From Aureimonas fodinaquatilis (lineage in GTDB: Bacteria; Pseudomonadota; Alphaproteobacteria; Rhizobiales; Rhizobiaceae), in contig NZ_VTWH01000006.1 in the NCBI RefSeq assembly GCF_008369445.1, positions 124,001-188,000 on the forward strand: a DNA stretch of 64,000 bases, in the 5' to 3' direction. Every line of letters begins with the position of its first letter. The stretch's first letter is position 1. Positions 1-7,191 of this stretch are shown piece after piece. The notes under the pieces were generated by a model. It saw only the letters and a program-made list of their open reading frames with translations, did not search any database and had not been told where the DNA came from. A program made the translations under genes and the position numbers.

Positions 1-2
1 CA

Positions 3-983
3 ATGGCATCAGCGCCATCGATCGCGCAGGAGCTGGAACGCAACAATGTCACGCTCGCTGTCGGCGGACGCGTGGCGCTTTACTACCTTCCGTTGAACAT
101 TGCCGAGATCAATGGCTACTTTGCCGAAGAGGGCATCAATGTCGACATCGTCGATTTTCAGGGCGGCTCCCGCTCTGTTCAGGCGGTCGTTGGCGGCAGT
201 GCGGATATTCTGGCCGCAGCCTTTGAGCACTCCGTCACCATGCAGGCACAGGGGCAGCCTCTGACCAGCTTTGCGCTTATGGGCCGTTATCCCGGCTTTG
301 TGCTGAGCGTGACACCGGAAATTGCCCAGAACTGGGATGGTATGGCCTCGCTCAAGGGCAAAAATGTCGGCGTGACCGCACCCGGTTCCAGCACCAATAA
401 AATGGTTGATCTTCTGCTGATCGGCGAAAACCTGGCCCCTTCTGACGTGTCTATCGTTGGCATTGGAGCAGGACCGAGCGTTCTTGCTGCATTCCAGAAC
501 GGTTCTGTTGCCGCCACTGTGCAAGCAGACCCGGCAACCACGCTGCTGGAGCAGGCCGGACTTTCCGTGCCGGTGGTTGACACCCGTAACCTGGAAGGAA
601 CGGAACAGGTTTATGGCGGTCCGATGCCTGCCGCGGCGATGATGGCAACGACGCGTTTTGTTGACGCCAATCCCAAAACTGTCCAGGCACTGACCAACGC
701 CGTTGTTAAGGCACTGGAATTCATCGACAATTCTTCCCCTGAGGAAATTGTTGCAGTTCTGCCGCAGGAATATCTGATCGGTGGGGACGAGGCCGCCTAC
801 GCCAAGATGCTGGAACTGGTGAAGCCAGCTTTTTCGCCGGACGGACTTTTGTCTGAAGAGGCTGTCGAAACCACTTACAACGCGCTCAAGATCTATAATG
901 AAACCGTTCGCGCCGCGGGCGAAATCAATCTTGAAGCCACTTACACCAACAGCTTTGTTGAAGCTGCCCATGGAGCGGAATGA
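3..983 (+). CDS. ABC transporter substrate-binding protein, NMT1/THI5-SsuA type (5' partial)
   Basis: Periplasmic solute-binding protein that should capture the substrate for the importer encoded by the next two genes. The mature part (about 325 residues) begins with a beta-strand and a YYLPLNIAEINGYFAEEGI segment, the usual opening of the NMT1/THI5/SsuA/TauA family, followed by the alternating two-lobe pattern. The ATG at position 3 falls where a signal-peptide cleavage site (A-M-A|S-A) would be expected, so the true start and signal peptide probably lie before the window. The stop is 3 bases before the ATPase ATG, so the two are co-transcribed. The family binds sulfonates, taurine, nitrate, pyrimidine precursors or aromatic acids. 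The sequence does not tell which one applies here. Confidence 0.85.
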   Translation: MASAPSIAQELERNNVTLAVGGRVALYYLPLNIAEINGYFAEEGINVDIVDFQGGSRSVQAVVGGSADILAAAFEHSVTMQAQGQPLTSFALMGRYPGFVLSVTPEIAQNWDGMASLKGKNVGVTAPGSSTNKMVDLLLIGENLAPSDVSIVGIGAGPSVLAAFQNGSVAATVQADPATTLLEQAGLSVPVVDTRNLEGTEQVYGGPMPAAAMMATTRFVDANPKTVQALTNAVVKALEFIDNSSPEEIVAVLPQEYLIGGDEAAYAKMLELVKPAFSPDGLLSEEAVETTYNALKIYNETVRAAGEINLEATYTNSFVEAAHGAE

Positions 984-986
984 CCC

Positions 987-1862
987 ATGAACGCTGTCAA
1001 GCCACTCAACGCTGTCTCACCGGGTGGTGAGGCAGCGGCATTCCAGCCGGAAACCGCGGTGCCCGCGCTGGGCATCTATGATGTCACGTGCACATTTCCG
1101 GCGCGCGGCAATCCGGGTGGAACCTACACCGCCGTTCGCGACACCACGATCACCGTGGCGGATGGCGAATTTGTTTCGATTGTCGGACCGACCGGTTGCG
1201 GCAAATCCACTCTGTTGAACGTTGCTTCGGGGCTGCTTGGCCCCAGCACGGGGCGCATCGAGATTTTCGGCGAGCCGCTGAAAGGTATCAACCGCAAGGC
1301 TGGATACATGTTTCAGACGGACGCGCTGATGCCTTGGCGCACGGCGTTGGAAAATGTGGTTGCCGGGCTTGAGTTCAACGGAGTGGACAAACGCGAGGCC
1401 GAAGCGCGTGGCGTTGACTGGATGGCGCGTGTCGGACTGGCCGGATTTGAAAAGAGCTACCCTCACCACCTGTCGGGCGGCATGCGCAAACGCGTGGCCC
1501 TTGCGCAGATGCTTATCATGGATCCCAAGATCATATTGATGGACGAGCCGTTCAGCGCGCTGGATGTGCAGACACGGCAGCTCATGGAAAACGAGCTCCT
1601 GGACCTTTGGCAGGCCGACCGCAAATCGGTGATGTTCATCACCCACGATCTTGAAGAGGCCATTGCCCTTTCAGACCGCGTGATCGCCCTTTCCGCAGGG
1701 CCGGGCACGCACCCGATTGGCGAATTTGTCATCAACCTGCCGCGCCCGCGCGACGTTGCAGACATCCGTCATCTCGATGAATTCAATAATCTTCACGCTC
1801 AAATCTGGGATGTGATGAAGGAGGAGGTTCTTAAAGGCTATGCCCAGCAAAAGCAGAAGTAG
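987..1862 (+). CDS. ABC transporter ATP-binding protein (SsuB/TauB type)
   Basis: Cytoplasmic ATPase that powers the importer. Walker A GPTGCGKST is at residues 67-75, the Q-loop glutamine near 110 (YMFQTD), the signature LSGGM at 162-166 and Walker B with DEP at 183-188, followed by the H-loop in FITHDLEE. All catalytic motifs are intact. The protein has 291 residues. About 30 extra N-terminal residues precede the first strand, so a later start is possible, although the ATG lies only 3 bases after the previous stop. The 3' end overlaps the permease start by 23 bases, which suggests translational coupling. It belongs to the nitrate/sulfonate/taurine importer branch; the substrate is unknown. 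Confidence 0.92.
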   Translation: MNAVKPLNAVSPGGEAAAFQPETAVPALGIYDVTCTFPARGNPGGTYTAVRDTTITVADGEFVSIVGPTGCGKSTLLNVASGLLGPSTGRIEIFGEPLKGINRKAGYMFQTDALMPWRTALENVVAGLEFNGVDKREAEARGVDWMARVGLAGFEKSYPHHLSGGMRKRVALAQMLIMDPKIILMDEPFSALDVQTRQLMENELLDLWQADRKSVMFITHDLEEAIALSDRVIALSAGPGTHPIGEFVINLPRPRDVADIRHLDEFNNLHAQIWDVMKEEVLKGYAQQKQK

Positions 1863-2697
1863 CGTTTTGGACGCTCGTGTAAATCGCAAGAGTTGGGCGA
1901 TGCGCCTTTTCCCCAACGACAAGAACCTTCTTCTTTATCACCTGCTGATCTTTGTCAGTTTTATCGCGTTCTGGAAGTCGCTGACGGCCTTCGATCTGAT
2001 GTCGGCATTTTTCGTCGGCGATCCGTTCATCGTTTTCCGCCGCATCATCGACTGGTTCCTTTCCGGAATGATCTTCCGGCACCTGCTTGTCACGCTGACT
2101 GAAACCGTGGTGGCGTTTGTCATTGGGTCTTTGCTGGGCCTGATGGCCGGGCTGTGGCTGGGATTGAGTGAATCGGCCTCACGGCTGGCCTCGCCCTATC
2201 TCAAAGGCTTCAACGCCATGCCACGCGTAATCCTTGCACCGATCTTTTCGGTCTGGTTCGGACTTGGCATGACGTCCAAGATTGCCCTCGGTATCACACT
2301 GGTGTTCTTTGTGGTGTTCTTCAACGTTTATCAGGGCGTCAAGGAAGTTAGTCCGGTTACTCTGGCCAATGCCCGCATGCTGGGTGCCTCGAAGCGACAG
2401 TTGCTGCGTTCAGTCTACATTCCTTCGGCTACAAGCTGGGTGTTCTCCAGCCTGCACGCTGCCGTGGGCATGGCCTTTGTTGGTGCCGTTATCGGTGAAT
2501 ACATGGGTTCGGCTGCTGGTGTCGGCTATCTCATTCTGCAGGCTGAAGGCCTTTTCGACATCAATGGCGTGTTTGCCGGGGTCATCCTTCTGACATTTTT
2601 TGCCATTGCCCTTGATGCAATCGTAACCGTTGCCGAAAAACGTCTGTTGCACTGGCAGCCGCGCGATGCCGCAACTGTTGGAGGTGCTGTGACATGA
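1840..2697 (+). CDS. ABC transporter permease (SsuC/TauC type)
   Basis: Inner-membrane permease of the same importer (285 residues). A basic N-terminus is followed by a first hydrophobic segment (LLLYHLLIFVSFIAFWKSL) and then the BPD_transp_1 domain. The cytoplasmic coupling loop is visible near residues 125-145, around KGFNAMPRVILAPIFSVW. Several further membrane segments run to about residue 270. The start lies inside the ATPase gene and the stop overlaps the next ATG (ATGA), so this is the third gene of a tightly packed operon. With the two upstream genes it makes a complete binding-protein-dependent importer. Confidence 0.9.
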   Translation: MPSKSRSSVLDARVNRKSWAMRLFPNDKNLLLYHLLIFVSFIAFWKSLTAFDLMSAFFVGDPFIVFRRIIDWFLSGMIFRHLLVTLTETVVAFVIGSLLGLMAGLWLGLSESASRLASPYLKGFNAMPRVILAPIFSVWFGLGMTSKIALGITLVFFVVFFNVYQGVKEVSPVTLANARMLGASKRQLLRSVYIPSATSWVFSSLHAAVGMAFVGAVIGEYMGSAAGVGYLILQAEGLFDINGVFAGVILLTFFAIALDAIVTVAEKRLLHWQPRDAATVGGAVT

Positions 2698-3707
2698 GCA
2701 GCACCCCTGCCACCAATCGCCAGATCAGGTTTGCCCGCCATCCGGAGGGCATGCCTGACACTGAATGTTTCACGCTGGAAACACGCCCTATTGAGCCATT
2801 GGCCGAGGGGCAGGTCCGGGTGCGCAATCACTATCTTGCGCTGGACCCCTACATCCGTATGCGGATGGAGAAAAAGGATTCCTATGCGCCGGTGATGGCG
2901 CTGGGCGACGTGCTGATCGGCCGTACTGCCGGGCAGGTTGTGGAAAGCCGCGCGCCTGGCGTTGCAGAAGGTGCATGGGTTGTCGGGCGGCTGGGCTGGC
3001 AGGATTACAGCACCGCCACCCCGTCGGAACTTCAGAGCATCGATACTGCCAAAGCTCCCGCCTCTGCCTATCTGGGTGCGCTTGGGTCAACCGGCGTTAC
3101 CGCCTGGGTCGGGCTGGTTCACATTGGCGGTGTTCGTGAAGGCGAGTCCGTGCTGGTGTCTGCAGCCTCCGGCGCGGTGGGCAGCGTTGTAGGCCAGTTG
3201 GCCCGTCGCAAAGGCTGCCGGGTGGTTGGCATAGCTGGCGGCGCGCGCAAATGCGGCATTGTGCGGGAAAAATTCGGCTTTGATGACTGCATCGATTACA
3301 AGGCCGACGATTTTCTTGAGAAAATCGGACAGGCAGCGGGAGATGGTTTCGACATTTATTATGACAATGTCGGCGGCCCTATCTTTGATGCAGCCCTGCC
3401 GCTGATGCGCAATTTCGGCAGAATTCCGCTGTGCGGTCTGGTGTCACAATACAACGCGACCGAGCCATATGGCGTGAAAAACATGCGCGAAGTCTTCAAC
3501 AAGCGCCTGACCATCCGCGGATTTGTCATTTCAGATCACCGCGATGTTTTTGCAGCCGCCACCAGCGAACTCGAAGCCGCTTATGCCGATGGTGACCTTG
3601 TGTATGAGGAAACCATTCATGACGGGCTTGAGAACGCGCCTGCGTCTTTTGTGTCCATGTTGCAGGGCGGAAATGTTGGCAAGCAACTCATCCGAATTGT
3701 AACTTAG
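2694..3707 (+). CDS. NADP-dependent oxidoreductase, CurA/leukotriene B4 12-hydroxydehydrogenase type
   Basis: Zinc-independent medium-chain reductase (337 residues). The family reduces the double bond of alpha,beta-unsaturated ketones or aldehydes with NADPH (curcumin reductase CurA, prostaglandin reductases, YncB). Seen here: an N-terminal GroES-like domain with the family segment YLALDPYIRMRM (47-58), a dinucleotide-binding loop SAASGAVGSVVGQ (156-168), and the family segment YYDNVGG. No structural zinc cysteines are present, as expected. It overlaps the permease stop by 4 bases, so it is translated with the transporter. In this operon it may reduce an enone or enal intermediate made from the imported compound; that role is inferred. 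Confidence 0.85.
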   Translation: MSSTPATNRQIRFARHPEGMPDTECFTLETRPIEPLAEGQVRVRNHYLALDPYIRMRMEKKDSYAPVMALGDVLIGRTAGQVVESRAPGVAEGAWVVGRLGWQDYSTATPSELQSIDTAKAPASAYLGALGSTGVTAWVGLVHIGGVREGESVLVSAASGAVGSVVGQLARRKGCRVVGIAGGARKCGIVREKFGFDDCIDYKADDFLEKIGQAAGDGFDIYYDNVGGPIFDAALPLMRNFGRIPLCGLVSQYNATEPYGVKNMREVFNKRLTIRGFVISDHRDVFAAATSELEAAYADGDLVYEETIHDGLENAPASFVSMLQGGNVGKQLIRIVT

Positions 3708-3709
3708 TA

Positions 3710-5158
3710 ATGGAATCTGACATGCACGCTCCTCTCTTCATCGATGGGCAGTGGATCGAAGCGCAAGCCACAGCCACTGTCTTCAATCCGGCCAGCGGGG
3801 AAGGCATCGGCACAGTCAGCCGGGCCGATGCGGCCCTGCTTGACCGCAGCCTTGAAGCAGCCCGCAAAGGCTTTGCACATTGGCGCAATGTGCCGGCCCA
3901 CGAGCGGGCGGCCATCATGCGCAAGGGCTGCGATATCATTCGGGAACGTGCACAAGGCATCGGGCGCATTCTTTCCGCCGAGCAGGGTAAGCCAGTTGCT
4001 GAGGCGGTTGGTGAAGTGCAGACCAGCGTCGATAATCTGGAATGGATGGCAGAGGAAGCCACCAGGGCTTATGGACGTTTGCTGGTTCCCCGCACGCCGG
4101 GAATTGAGCAGATTGTTCGCAAATCCCCCATCGGCCCGGTAGCCGCCTTCACGCCATGGAATTTTCCTGCGCTGACGCCGATGCGCAAGATTGGCGGGGC
4201 GCTTGCAGCCGGATGTTCCATCATTCTCAAGCCGTCTGAAGAAACACCGTTCACCGCGGTTGAGCTGGTACGCGCTTTTGCCGATGCTGGCGTTCCAGCC
4301 GGCGTTATCAATCTTGTGTTCGGCGACTCCCGGCTGATTTCCGGGCATCTGATTGACTCGCCGATCATCCGTAAAATCACCTTCACCGGATCTACCGCGG
4401 TTGGCAAGATTTTGCAGGCGCGCGCTGCACAGGGTGTAAAACGCGCAACCATGGAACTGGGCGGGCACGGCCCTGTCATTGTTTGCGATGATGTGGATGT
4501 CGACAGTGCTGCCCGACTTGCAGCGAAATCGAAGTTCCGCAACGCCGGACAGGTCTGCACGAGCCCGACGCGGTTCTTTGTGCAAAAGGGTGTCTACGAG
4601 CCCTTTGTCGAGGCTTTCACAGCAGCCACCAAGGCCCTGCGCATTGGAGAGGGCACTGAAGACAAGGTTGATATGGGGCCGCTGGCCAATGAGCGTCAGC
4701 TCAAAGCTGCGGAAAGCTTTGTTGCAGATGCTGTGGCAGCCGGTGCCAGGCTGACCACTGGCGGCAAGCGAATTGGCAATCGCGGGTTTTTCCATGAGCC
4801 AACTGTGCTGGCCGATGTGCCGGACAGCGCTCGCATCATGACGGAAGAACCCTTTGGACCGGTTGTGCCATTCCAGTCATTCGACACGCTGGACGAAGCC
4901 CTCTGCAAGGCCAACAGCCTGCCCTATGCACTGGCCGGTTATGTGATGACCCGCTCATTGTCCCGTTCGGCGCGGTTGAGTGAAGAGATAGAGGCGGGAA
5001 TGGTCGTGGTGAACCACTTCAGCGTTTCCACCCCCTATTCTCCATTCGGCGGCATGAAGGAAAGCGGCGACGGGCTGGAAGGCGGCATTGAGGGTCTGGA
5101 TGCCTATCTGGTCAGCAAGACAGTGACGACGCGCGTTGCAGGCGGAGATCTCGACTGA
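3710..5158 (+). CDS. NAD(P)-dependent aldehyde dehydrogenase, succinate-semialdehyde dehydrogenase type
   Basis: Oxidises an aldehyde to the acid; the closest family by sequence pattern is the GabD-type succinate-semialdehyde dehydrogenases. Counting from the second methionine (ATG at 3722), the PWNFP motif is at 145-149, the general-base Glu at 245 (MELGGHGP) and the nucleophilic Cys at 279 (NAGQVCTSP). All are intact and the length is normal (478-482 residues). The ATG at 3722 has a better-placed purine-rich stretch (GGAA) than the ATG at 3710, so the true protein may be 4 residues shorter. It lies 2 bases after the reductase stop and shares one base with the next gene. Paired with the iron alcohol dehydrogenase it could convert a 4-hydroxybutyrate-like alcohol to a dicarboxylate. 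Confidence 0.85.
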   Translation: MESDMHAPLFIDGQWIEAQATATVFNPASGEGIGTVSRADAALLDRSLEAARKGFAHWRNVPAHERAAIMRKGCDIIRERAQGIGRILSAEQGKPVAEAVGEVQTSVDNLEWMAEEATRAYGRLLVPRTPGIEQIVRKSPIGPVAAFTPWNFPALTPMRKIGGALAAGCSIILKPSEETPFTAVELVRAFADAGVPAGVINLVFGDSRLISGHLIDSPIIRKITFTGSTAVGKILQARAAQGVKRATMELGGHGPVIVCDDVDVDSAARLAAKSKFRNAGQVCTSPTRFFVQKGVYEPFVEAFTAATKALRIGEGTEDKVDMGPLANERQLKAAESFVADAVAAGARLTTGGKRIGNRGFFHEPTVLADVPDSARIMTEEPFGPVVPFQSFDTLDEALCKANSLPYALAGYVMTRSLSRSARLSEEIEAGMVVVNHFSVSTPYSPFGGMKESGDGLEGGIEGLDAYLVSKTVTTRVAGGDLD

Positions 5159-6312
5159 TGATTGGAACACCGTCACTGCAAGCGCCTGACACGATCAGTA
5201 TTCTGCAATTTCTCACCACAGTGCATTTCGGCTTCGGCGCATCGCAAAGGTTGCCCGCTCTGCTTGAGCAGGTGGGAAGCAAAAAGCCCTTGATCGTTTC
5301 GGATCACGGAGTGGCCAAGGCAGGGGTGCTCGACCAGGCGCTGTCTGCCCTGAATTCGGCGTCGGACCATCCACGCTTCCTTGATACGCCGGCAAACCCG
5401 ACCGAGGCAGCCGCCCGCGCAGGCGCTGATTTCTATGTCAGACAGGGCTGCGACGCCGTTATTGGTGTGGGTGGCGGGGCCGCGCTGGATCTGGCGAAGG
5501 CCATTGCCATTCTTGCCACAACGGACGCACCGCTGTGGGAATTCTGCAACCGCCACAGCGCATCGCGCCCGATAAAAAACCCTGCTCCACTTCTGCTGAT
5601 GCCCACCACGTCCGGCTCCGGCAGTGAAGTCGGGCGCTCTGCAGTCATTGTTTTTGACAATGGCATCAAGGCCGGGGTCGGGGCATCGGGTCTGGTGAGT
5701 GCCGCAATCTGCGATCCGGACCTGACATTGCGTCTGCCTGCCAGCGTCACGGCCGTTACGGCAATGGATGCGCTTTCCCACTGCATCGAAACCTATTCTT
5801 CGCCGGTGGCCAACCCGCCATGCGACGCCATTGCGCTGGATGGCCTGAAGCGTGGGCTGGCCCATGTGGAAAACGCCGTTGCCAATGGCGCGACTGACAA
5901 AGCGGCACGCTGGCATATGATGATGACATCGCTGCAGGGTGCCGTCTGCTTTCAGAAAGGCATGGGAGCAGTGCATGCACTTTCCCATCCGATAGGCGCG
6001 CTTGGCCATCATCATGGCACGCTGAACGCCATCTTCATGCCTTCTGTGCTGCGCTACAACCGGCAAGCGCTGGGCGATAAGTATCAGGCTTTGACCGCTG
6101 CACTGCCCGACGGCGCTACCGGCGACCTTGCCGACCATCTGGACAACCTCAATGACAGATTGGGCATACCGCGCCGCCTGTCACAGTTGGGTCTGACGGT
6201 TGAGCAACTGGACGCCATTCCTGAGAAGGCGTTGCTCGACAATGCTCACAAGACCAATCCCCGTCAGATCGATGCTTCCGGCTATCGAGAGCTGATCGCG
6301 ACGGTGTTTTAA
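5158..6312 (+). CDS. Iron-containing alcohol dehydrogenase (group III)
   Basis: NAD(P)- and Fe(II)-dependent oxidoreductase of the FucO/4-hydroxybutyrate dehydrogenase superfamily, 384 residues. A glycine-rich nucleotide loop GVGGGAALDLAK is near residues 103-114. Candidate metal ligands are Asp204 and His208 (MDALSHCIE), His273 (AVHALSH) and a His in the HHHGT run at 284-286. The ATG shares a base with the aldehyde dehydrogenase stop (TGATG), so the two enzymes are translationally coupled. That suggests successive oxidation of an alcohol and its aldehyde. The Agrobacterium blc operon pairs the same two families for gamma-hydroxybutyrate, but the rest of the operon here is different. Substrate unproven. 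Confidence 0.85.
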   Translation: MIGTPSLQAPDTISILQFLTTVHFGFGASQRLPALLEQVGSKKPLIVSDHGVAKAGVLDQALSALNSASDHPRFLDTPANPTEAAARAGADFYVRQGCDAVIGVGGGAALDLAKAIAILATTDAPLWEFCNRHSASRPIKNPAPLLLMPTTSGSGSEVGRSAVIVFDNGIKAGVGASGLVSAAICDPDLTLRLPASVTAVTAMDALSHCIETYSSPVANPPCDAIALDGLKRGLAHVENAVANGATDKAARWHMMMTSLQGAVCFQKGMGAVHALSHPIGALGHHHGTLNAIFMPSVLRYNRQALGDKYQALTAALPDGATGDLADHLDNLNDRLGIPRRLSQLGLTVEQLDAIPEKALLDNAHKTNPRQIDASGYRELIATVF

Positions 6313-6360
6313 AAGCAGAAATTGCAAGCTTTGCGCAGCAAAGCGGGGAGCCGTTCGACT

Positions 6361-7191
6361 ATGACAGAGCACGACAAAACCAGAAATGCAGTTCAGGACT
6401 GGTGGCAGACCGCAATTATCGACATGGAGCCCGGGCGTATCGGCATTCGCGGCTACCCCATCGAACAGCTCATCGGTTCAGTCAGTTTTGTTGAAATGAT
6501 CTGGTTGATGGTGCGCGGCGAATTGCCTGCGCGCGAACAGGCAAAATTGCTTGAAGCGGCGCTGGTTGCGGCGGTTGATCATGGCCCGCAGGCACCATCC
6601 ATTGCGATTGCCCGAATGGCCATGACTTGCGGCGGCAGTGTCAACAACGCCATGGCTTCCGCCATCAATGTGCTGGATGATGTGCATGGCGGCGCGGGGC
6701 AAGGCGCACTGGTTGTCTATTGCCAGATTTCCGAACGCATGGAACAGGGTGAACCGCTTGATACGGCAACCGATTCTGTGTTGCGGCCGATGCTGGATGC
6801 AAGGCAGATCATGCCGGGGTTCGGACATCGCTTTCACCCGATTGACCCACGCACGCCGCGTCTGATTGAGCTGGCAACCGTTGCGCGCACGCATGGGCAG
6901 ATTACCGGGCGGTTTCTCGATATTGCCGTTTCGGTGGAAAGCTGGCTGGCCGCCGCAAAGGGTAAGCACCTGCCGATGAACATCGATGGTATCACCGCCG
7001 CAATTTATGGCGAGCTTGGATTTGATCCGACAATGGCCCGCGGACTGTTCATCATCTCGCGTTCCATCGGCATTCTTTCGCATGCCTATGAGCAGTCGCA
7101 GATGGGCGGACGGATTAAAGGCCCTACCCCGCCCTCGCTTGGATATCGCTATACCGGCGAGCCGAAACGCACCGTGCCTGAACAGCAATGA
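6361..7191 (+). CDS. Citryl-CoA lyase / citrate synthase-like protein
   Basis: Small citrate-synthase-fold protein (276 residues from the ATG at 6361; the frame is open from 6322, but the first 13 residues do not resemble the family). It keeps the three active-site positions: His109 in DDVHGGAG, His156 in GFGHRFHPIDPR, and Asp209 in MNIDGITAA. Full citrate synthases have over 370 residues; this short form is the type annotated as citryl-CoA lyase, which cleaves or forms a citryl-type CoA thioester. No CoA ligase or CoA transferase is visible nearby. It overlaps the aconitase start by 4 bases (ATGA), linking the two. It probably acts on a citrate-like tricarboxylate; the direction of the reaction is unknown. 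Confidence 0.75.
   Translation: MTEHDKTRNAVQDWWQTAIIDMEPGRIGIRGYPIEQLIGSVSFVEMIWLMVRGELPAREQAKLLEAALVAAVDHGPQAPSIAIARMAMTCGGSVNNAMASAINVLDDVHGGAGQGALVVYCQISERMEQGEPLDTATDSVLRPMLDARQIMPGFGHRFHPIDPRTPRLIELATVARTHGQITGRFLDIAVSVESWLAAAKGKHLPMNIDGITAAIYGELGFDPTMARGLFIISRSIGILSHAYEQSQMGGRIKGPTPPSLGYRYTGEPKRTVPEQQ

Noticed and set aside
3-2697. Thiamine-precursor (ThiXYZ) importer
   Set aside because: The NMT1/THI5 fold also serves sulfonates, nitrate and aromatics. The operon encodes catabolic enzymes and no thiamine gene, and no TPP riboswitch is visible for it.
3704-4795. Long antisense open frame of 363 codons
   Set aside because: It lies fully opposite the aldehyde dehydrogenase gene, whose motifs are complete. 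The antisense product has no recognisable domain and the composition of a shadow frame.
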